Assembly: GCA_902602415.1 (NCBI GenBank)
Contig: CACKQW010000010.1
Span: 1 to 47,453, forward strand
Direction: 5' to 3'
Source: an uncultured Bacteroidota bacterium
GTDB taxonomy: Bacteria; Bacteroidota; Bacteroidia; Flavobacteriales; Flavobacteriaceae
Length of the DNA: 47,453 bases
The position numbers were made by a program, and so were the translations under genes. Positions 35,717 to 44,700 of this stretch are shown here, in pieces. The number at the start of each line of letters is the position of its first letter. Within the stretch, counting starts at the first letter, position 1. The notes under the pieces were generated by a model, which saw only the letters and a list, made by a program, of their open reading frames with translations, was not told the origin of the DNA and ran no database searches.

Positions 35717-38700
35717 TGAATATTAAACTATCCACACTGTTATTATTGATTTTGCCTTTTATTGGGCTTTCTCAAATCAATGATTCTAATATTCAAGATG
35801 CGGTTAATTTATGGGTTTCTGATCAAGAGGCTGCCATCTCCGCCTACGGAAATATTTCTGAATGGGATGTGAGTGATGTAACTGATATGTATCAATTATT
35901 TAAGAATAAACAAAACTTTAATGATGATATTTCATCATGGAATACAAGTAATGTTACAAATATGGCAGAGATGTTCAACTTTGCTGTTTCTTTTAATCAA
36001 GATATTGGTTCGTGGGATACTAGTAATGTTACTAATATGCATGGAATGTTTGCCTATGCATCTTCATTCAATCAAGATATTGGAGGTTGGAATACATCGA
36101 ATGTAAGTCTGATGTATTACATGTTTGATAATGCAACATCATTTAATCAGGATATTGGATTATGGGACGTATCTAATGTTATTAGCATGGATAACATGTT
36201 TGTTGAAACTCCATTTGACCAAGATATAAGTTCTTGGAATGTTAGCAATGTCACAAGTATGAGCAGGACTTTTCTTGGATCTACTTTTAATCATAATATT
36301 GGATCTTGGGATGTAAGCAATGTAACAATCATGGAGAAAATATTTGCTTCCAATCATGATTTTAACGGAGACATTAGTGGATGGGATACAGGGCAGGTGA
36401 CAAATATGTCTGGGGCTTTTTCTGCAGCTCATGCATTCAATCAAAATATTAGTTCCTGGGATGTTTCAAATGTAACTGACATGTCCGAGATGTTTAGTCA
36501 CGCTAATTCTTTTAATCAAGATATTGGATCATGGAACACGTCAAGTGTCACTGATATGTCTGAAATGTTTTTCAGTGCAGATGTATTCAACCAAGATTTA
36601 AATTCTTGGGATGTTTCTAGTGTAACGAACATGAATAGCATGTTTCATGATGCTGGAAACTTTAACGGGAACATATCTTCTTGGAATACTTCTAATGTAA
36701 CTGATATGTCTAACATGTTCAGAGGAACTTCAAACTTTGCTCAAGTCATTAATAGTTGGGATGTAAGTGGTGTTACAGATATGAGTGGAATGTTCAGAAA
36801 TTCAACATTTAATACCAATATCAGTTCTTGGAATGTTGGAGGTGTTCAAAATATGGAATACATGTTTAGTAATGCTGTTGTCTTTAATCAAAATATTAGT
36901 GAATGGGATGTAACATCTGTCACATCTATGAATTGGATGTTTAACAATGCGTATGTATTTAATAAGAATTTAGGTTCATGGGATGTTAGTAATGTTACAA
37001 GCATGGTAAATATGTTTAGTCAGTCTGGATTATCTTTTGAAAATTACGATAACCTTTTGATTGGTTGGTCGCAACAAACATTACAATCTGATGTAATTTT
37101 TGGTGCTGAAGGAGTTTTCTACTGTTTAGCTGATTCAGAAAGGCAGAGTATTATTAATAATTTTGGATGGACAATTAACGATGCAGGAGCTACTATTGAT
37201 TGTAATGTACCCGACAATACTACGCCGGTTTCAGTTAATCAAAACGGATCGGCCTTCACAGCTGTCCCAGCAAATATTCAATTACAGGTTAGTGATCAAG
37301 ATGGGGATGCACTTACCTATACTATCATTGATGCGCCAACCAATGGAACGGCTGTAATTACAGAAACACAAGCAGGTGGAGTCCTTACTTATACTTCCAA
37401 TGCTGGATTCACAGGGAATGAAACATTTACCTACAAAGCAAATGATGGAACCTCTGACAGTAATATCGGTACTATATCTATTGAGGTGTTTGAAAAAGAT
37501 GCCGCTCTAAATTGGGCTACACACTATGCGGGACAAGATTGGTTAAAAGATCAACAAAGAGATGATTTGGGGAATATGTATGTGGTAGGAAACTTTTATG
37601 ATTTTTCTAATTTTAAAGATAACACCACCTTAAATGCAATCTACTCAAGAGGAAATCGAGATGGTTACATCGCGAAATATGACGAAAACGGAGAATTACA
37701 ATGGGTGAATACTTTTGGAGGAAATTACAACGATTATGCTGATGCCATCAAAATCGATGGTGACGGAAATCTTATTGTTGCAGGAAGAATAACGCAAGTT
37801 GCTACATTTAGTGACGGGGAAGAGCTAGGAAATACAGACTCTCCTACCAGTCAACACAAGCAGGTAATTTTAAAATTAAACGGTAATACAGGTGATCTTT
37901 TATGGAAAACATACACTGACTACATACCTCAATATAGTAACAATAACAATTACCATTATGATAATAATATTGTTATTAAAAGTGATGGAACTATCGTTTC
38001 AATGGTTAATGAATTTAACTGGAATGAAAACAATACAATAAAAGTATTAGAGATTAGTTCAGCTAACGGGACTTTTAATTTGGTAAATGAAGTTCCGTTT
38101 ACAGCGTATATTACGGACATAGAGTTAGATAATAACGATAACATATACTTAGCTGGTCGAGATATAAGTTACTTTAATGACAGTTGGAACTATTCGGGTG
38201 TTTTAACAAAGCTTGATGCTAATTATAATGAGACTTGGGAAGCAATGATGACAGGCTCTGATGTTTACTTATTTAATGTTGAATATGATTCTGTCAATGA
38301 TTTAATCTATGTAACAGGTAGAGGAACCGGAATTAACTATAATCCTTTAGGAGAAACCTATACACTTGCCAATCCAGAAAGTATCGGAGCATTTTTTGCA
38401 AGCTATAACGCTCAAGGTATTATGCAATCTGTACACTTATTTGCTAATAGCTCAGTAAACAGGGTTGAAGAGCAAATGTCGATGAGTATAATGGAGAATA
38501 GATTACTACTTTCAGGAACATTTTACGGATACCCTGATTTTGATGTAACCAGTGAACAATTCTACCCTGTTCAAAACTATAACGGTACGGGAAGAACATT
38601 TGTGTCCATTTATGACTTAGAAGGGGGTCTTGAGCTAACTGGTCAATATTTTGTATCAGATTATAAGTCTGAATTTTATCTAAATGGAAATAATTTAACA

Positions 38701-41700
38701 AGAGCCTATCAAAATGCTTCTGGTGATAGTCAATTATACGGCTACAGTCATGAGCAAATTGTCAGTATTACCAATATACCTAGCCGAAATAATAACAGTG
38801 TTGGTGAAATGAGTGGAATCGTTAGTTATACTATTGATTTAGAAGATTTTCCTTCGAATACAGCACCTATTGTTAGTAATGCTACTAGTAAGAGTGCCTT
38901 TACAGGTATTGCTGCAAATATTCAACTAGAAGTTAACGATCAAGATGGGGATGCGCTTACCTATACCATTATTGATGCTCCAACTAATGGAACGGCTGTA
39001 ATTACAGAAACACAAGCAGGTGGAGTTCTTACTTACACTTCCAATGCTGGATTCACAGGGAATGAAACATTTACCTACAAAGCAAATGATGGAACCTCTG
39101 ACAGTAATATCGGTACTATATCTATTGAGGTGTTTGAAAAAGATGCCGCTCTAAATTGGGCTACACACTATGCGGGACAAGATTGGTTAAAAGATCAACA
39201 AAGAGATGATTTGGGGAATATGTATGTGGTAGGAAACTTTTATGATTTTTCTAATTTTAAAGATAACACCACCTTAAATGCAATCTACTCAAGAGGAAAT
39301 CGAGATGGTTACATCGCGAAATATGACGAAAACGGAGAATTACAATGGGTGAATACTTTTGGAGGAAATTACAACGATTATGCTGATGCCATCAAAATCG
39401 ATGGTGACGGAAATCTTATTGTTGCAGGAAGAATAACGCAAGTTGCTACATTTAGTGACGGGGAAGAGCTAGGAAATACAGACTCTCCTACCAGTCAACA
39501 CAAGCAGGTAATTTTAAAATTAAACGGTAATACAGGTGATCTTTTATGGAAAACATACACTGACTACATACCTCAATATAGTAACAATAACAATTACCAT
39601 TATGATAATAATATTGTTATTAAAAGTGATGGAACTATCGTTTCAATGGTTAATGAATTTAACTGGAATGAAAACAATACAATAAAAGTATTAGAGATTA
39701 GTTCAGCTAACGGGACTTTTAATTTGGTAAATGAAGTTCCGTTTACAGCGTATATTACGGACATAGAGTTAGATAATAACGATAACATATACTTAGCTGG
39801 TCGAGATATAAGTTACTTTAATGACAGTTGGAACTATTCGGGTGTTTTAACAAAGCTTGATGCTAATTATAATGAGACTTGGGAAGCAATGATGACAGGC
39901 TCTGATGTTTACTTATTTAATGTTGAATATGATTCTGTCAATGATTTAATCTATGTAACAGGTAGAGGAACCGGAATTAACTATAATCCTTTAGGAGAAA
40001 CCTATACACTTGCCAATCCAGAAAGTATCGGAGCATTTTTTGCAAGCTATAACGCTCAAGGTATTATGCAATCTGTACACTTATTTGCTAATAGCTCAGT
40101 AAACAGGGTTGAAGAGCAAATGTCGATGAGTATAATGGAGAATAGATTACTACTTTCAGGAACATTTTACGGATACCCTGATTTTGATGTAACCAGTGAA
40201 CAATTCTACCCTGTTCAAAACTATAACGGTACGGGAAGAACATTTGTGTCCATTTATGACTTAGAAGGGGGTCTTGAGCTAACTGGTCAATATTTTGTAT
40301 CAGATTATAAGTCTGAATTTTATCTAAATGGAAATAATTTAACAAGAGCCTATCAAAATGCTTCTGGTGATAGTCAATTATACGGCTACAGTCATGAGCA
40401 AATTGTCAGTATTACCAATATACCTAGCCGAAATAATAACAGTGTTGGTGAAATGAGTGGAATCGTTAGTTATTATGCAAACCCTGATAACCTTAATCTA
40501 CCCCCTGTTGCGATTGATCAAGAGGTAACTACAGAAGAAAATACACAAATCGAAATAACATTAGAAGCAACAGATGAAAATGGAGATGAGCTTACCTACA
40601 TCATCGTTGATCAACCGACAAACGGATCTATTGAAATATCTGGAAATACAGTGGTTTACACTCCTGAACTTTTCTTTGACGGGGATGATAGTTTTACGTT
40701 TATGGCAAATGACGGTCTATTGGACAGCAATATAGCAACAGTTAGTATTACTGTAAATAATTGCTTATTTAATCTATCCACTGCAGATGCGCTTGAAGTT
40801 TGTGATTTTGATGACAACGGGTTTGGAGTTTTTGATTTAACAGTTGCTGAAGCTCAAATTTTTGATGGAGTTGATATTGGAGACACCACACCTGATGAAT
40901 TAGTTGGAGAATTTATTCATGAAGTAACATCTGCTGCACAAGAAACTTTTGAAACTGAAGTTGGACAAAATTACAGATTAGAAATTTCAGGAGAAGTTTT
41001 TGTGGGTGCAGGAGCGGGAATTGATGCTGCTTATTTAACCTCAACAGGGTTACCAAGAGCGCCCACATGTGATGATTCTATATATACCTCGTTATATTGT
41101 GATGATCCCAATCTAAGACCTACTCCAGATGAATATGATCCTGAGAACCATACTTATAACTATTATTTCACAGCAGATTCTGCATCTATATATGTTGGAT
41201 TTATGGACTTTGGTCCTTTCAGTGATAATAGCGGAACTATAACTTTTAGATTATTTAAAGTTTTTGGAGATTACACGATTTCCTATCACCCAACTTCAAA
41301 TGATGCTCAAAATAATTCGAATCAAATATCCGATCCTACATCATACACAAATGATGTTGCTTATTCAGATGAAGTTTTCCTTAGAATACAAACTGTAGAA
41401 TCTGAACAAAGTGATTGTTATAATATTTCAAAAATTGATTTAAATGTGGTTTCTACCAGTGACGAAATTCCCGCCCCTACTGGAAATGCTATTCAAACTG
41501 GTTGTAGTGACTTTACTGTTGGTAACAATAATAATATTTTTGAGGGCCAAAATTTCAATTACTATAGCTCATTAAACTCAACAATACCTCTTGATGAAGA
41601 TACACAATTAATAGATGGTGCTTTTTATTATTTATCTCAAACTATAAATGGATGTGAGAGTGCTGACAGACTAGAATTCCAATATTTTGCACCAGAACCA

Positions 41701-44700
41701 ACGATTACAATTTCTGATCCTATCATCTGTGAGGGTGAAAGTACAACAATAAGTGTTACTTCAAATCCTTTCGCTGGAACAGTAAGCTACATTTGGAATT
41801 CAGATCAAAATATAACTTCTGAGAGTATTACAGTATCCCCTACTGAATCTGGAAATGGATGGGTTGATCTTGCTTGGACGTATGAATCAGCAGGTGAAAT
41901 ATATGAAACGCTATGTAGATATTTCTATACTATAACTGTTATAAATATAGATATGCCAGAAACAGACTGGCCAGAAAACACTGTTATATTTTGTGATCAA
42001 GATGATTTAACTATTGTAGATTTAGCAGCTGGGCAAACAGCTACAAATGCCATATGGTATGAAACAGAAACTAGTTTAACTCCAATTCCTGAGACTACAG
42101 AATTAGTAGACGGAGAAACGTATTATGTTTCAAATTTTGATGAAAATTCAGGTTGTGAATCTGCTCGACTAGATTTGACTGTTATCATTGAGCCACTTGA
42201 AATTGAATTAGGTGAAAATATAACTGCTTGCACAGGAGATGTAGTTATTTTGGATGCAGGATCAGATTTTGATGGCTATTTATGGAGTACTGGTGACACC
42301 ACGCAAACAATACTTGTTTCAGAACCAGGTAATTATTCAGTTACTGTTGATGCATCTTCATGTGAAGGATCAGATGAAATATCGGTTGAATTCACTGAAA
42401 TTGAATCTGTAACAGGTGAAAGTGAGCAAAATTTCTGTATTGGAGCAACAATTTCTGACCTTAATGTTGAAGGAGAAAATATCCAGTGGTATAGTGCTGC
42501 AGAAAATGGTGCTTTGTTGGATCCTGATTATATTCTTAGTGATGGTGAGACTGTTTATGCTTCACAAACTTTGGAAAATTGTGAAAGTCAAGAACTATTT
42601 GCTGTTTTGGTTTCAATAAACGAATCTGAAACACCAGCCGTAACTGGGGATAATATTCAAGTATTTGATATTGAGCCTATGATTTCAGAAATTACTGTAA
42701 TTGGTGAAAATATTATTTGGTATGATGCACCAGTTAACGGAAACATTTTAGAGCAAAGCTTTGTTGTTTCTAATGGACAAACAGTATATGCTTCTCAAAC
42801 CATTGAGGGGTGTGAGAGTGATGAGCTATTTTCTGTGACAATTCAAATAAGTACGGATGGTGATGACCCACCAATAATCACTTCACAAGGAAATGAAATT
42901 TATTGTCCGCAAACGGAGCAAAATATTGTAACCTCATTCAATATTCAAGACCCTGATGATATTGAATTAGATGCTTTATATGTACAAATTTCTCAGGGAT
43001 ATGTTGTTGGTGAAGATATTCTTACGTTAACAGGAAGTCACCCAGGAATAACAACAACTTGGAATGTCAGTGAAGGTAAATTAGAAATTGCTGGAAATGG
43101 TGGACCAGCACTTATCTCTGATATTATAGCTGCTGTTTACGATATTGTATTCTTCTCCCCGAATCCAAACCCCGTTGATAAATATTTCTCATTTACGATT
43201 GGAAATGTGAATTATCTCCCATCAACAGGTCATTATTACATATACTTTGAATCAGTTGGGATAACATGGATTCAGGCCAGGAGTGCCGCTGAAAATTCAA
43301 CATATTATGGTCTTCAGGGATATTTAGCAACAATTTTATCTGCAGAAGAAAATCAAATTGCAGCAGAACAAATTGGTGGAGCTGGATGGATTGGAGCAAG
43401 TGATCAAATTGTGGAAGGAGAATGGAATTGGGTTACTGGACCTGAAGCTGGAACTAATTTCTGGAACGGAAATTTTACAGGCAGTGCAGTAGATGGTATG
43501 TATACTAATTGGAATGAATTTGAACCAAACCAAGCAGGAGATGAAGATTACGCACATATTACTGATGATTCTATAGGAATAATTGGCTCTTGGAACGATT
43601 TATTAAATGATGGAGCATTTGAAGGTCCTTATCAACCCAAAGGATATATTGTTGAATATGGTGGTATGCCTGGGGACCCAGTACTAAATCTTTCATCAAG
43701 CACAAGTTTACTTTCCGTTCCTAATATTGAAACCACTCCTTTTGACGGATATGACTGTGATGAGGTTGAGTTAATTGCATTTTCCGATTATGAAGATGGG
43801 GATGTTTATTGGTATGATTCACAAGAGGGTGGAGAACCAATTTTCTATGGAACTAATTTTTATCCTGAAATTTCGGAAACTACTACATACTGGGTTTCTA
43901 ATTTTGATATTGGAGAATGCGATGATTATCCGCGAACAGAAATCGTTGCAAACATTACCCCTGTTCTTTCGGAGGTAGTAACTCCAAATGTATATGTTAA
44001 TGAGGTGTGCTACACTGTAGAAGAACTTGTTACTGATGTTTTGATTAATAACCCTTGCGCTAATGTTTCAAATATTACATTCACAAGTGGAAATGACTTT
44101 AACGATGTAAATGGTATTGGTCATTTTATTGAGCCTAGTGGATCCTTCCCTTTCAGTGAGGGTATAGTTTTATCAACTGGAAATGCCTTATTAGCATCAG
44201 GTCCTAATACAGGTATTGGTGATGCCAGTACGGGAGATAATCAGTGGCCCGGAGATAATGATTTGAGTAATTTAATTGGTGAAGAAACATTCAATGCTTC
44301 AACCATTGAATTTGATTTTGTTCCTATTTCAAATAATTTGAGTTTTAGGTTTATTATGGCATCTGAAGAATACGATCAGGGATTTTATGAATGTGAATAT
44401 TCTGATGTGTTTGCGTTTTTATTAACAGACTCTAATGGAAACACCACAAACCTTGCGGTGATCCCTGAAACTGATATTCCAATTGCAATCACTAATATTC
44501 ATCCCGCAAATGATGTATGTGATGCTGTCAATGAAGAATATTTCCACGGATATACCCCTTTAAATCAACCTGATATTGGGTATGATGGTAGAACCATTGC
44601 TTTTGTTGCTCAAGCGGATGTAACTATTGGTGAAACATATCATATAAAACTTGCTGTTGCAGATGCATCAGACTCTGTATTAGACTCAGCTGTTTTCCTT

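Noticed and set aside
35869-35889. GTG 35869 or ATG 35887 as the true start of the giant gene
   Set aside because: Both fall inside the first DUF285 unit and would remove the signal peptide, which is plainly encoded just upstream.
36160-36444. A 94-codon minus-strand open frame rich in Cys, Ile and His
   Set aside because: It is a shadow of the repetitive DUF285 coding DNA and matches no family.
35854-37029. Regularly spaced repeats of about 75 bases that might be a CRISPR array
   Set aside because: They are degenerate, lie in one open frame and encode DUF285 units; there are no unique spacers between identical repeats.
37956-40345. Pairs of identical open frames of 62 and 85 codons on the minus strand
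   Set aside because: They occur twice only because the DNA is duplicated, and they lie opposite a much longer coding frame with clear domains.
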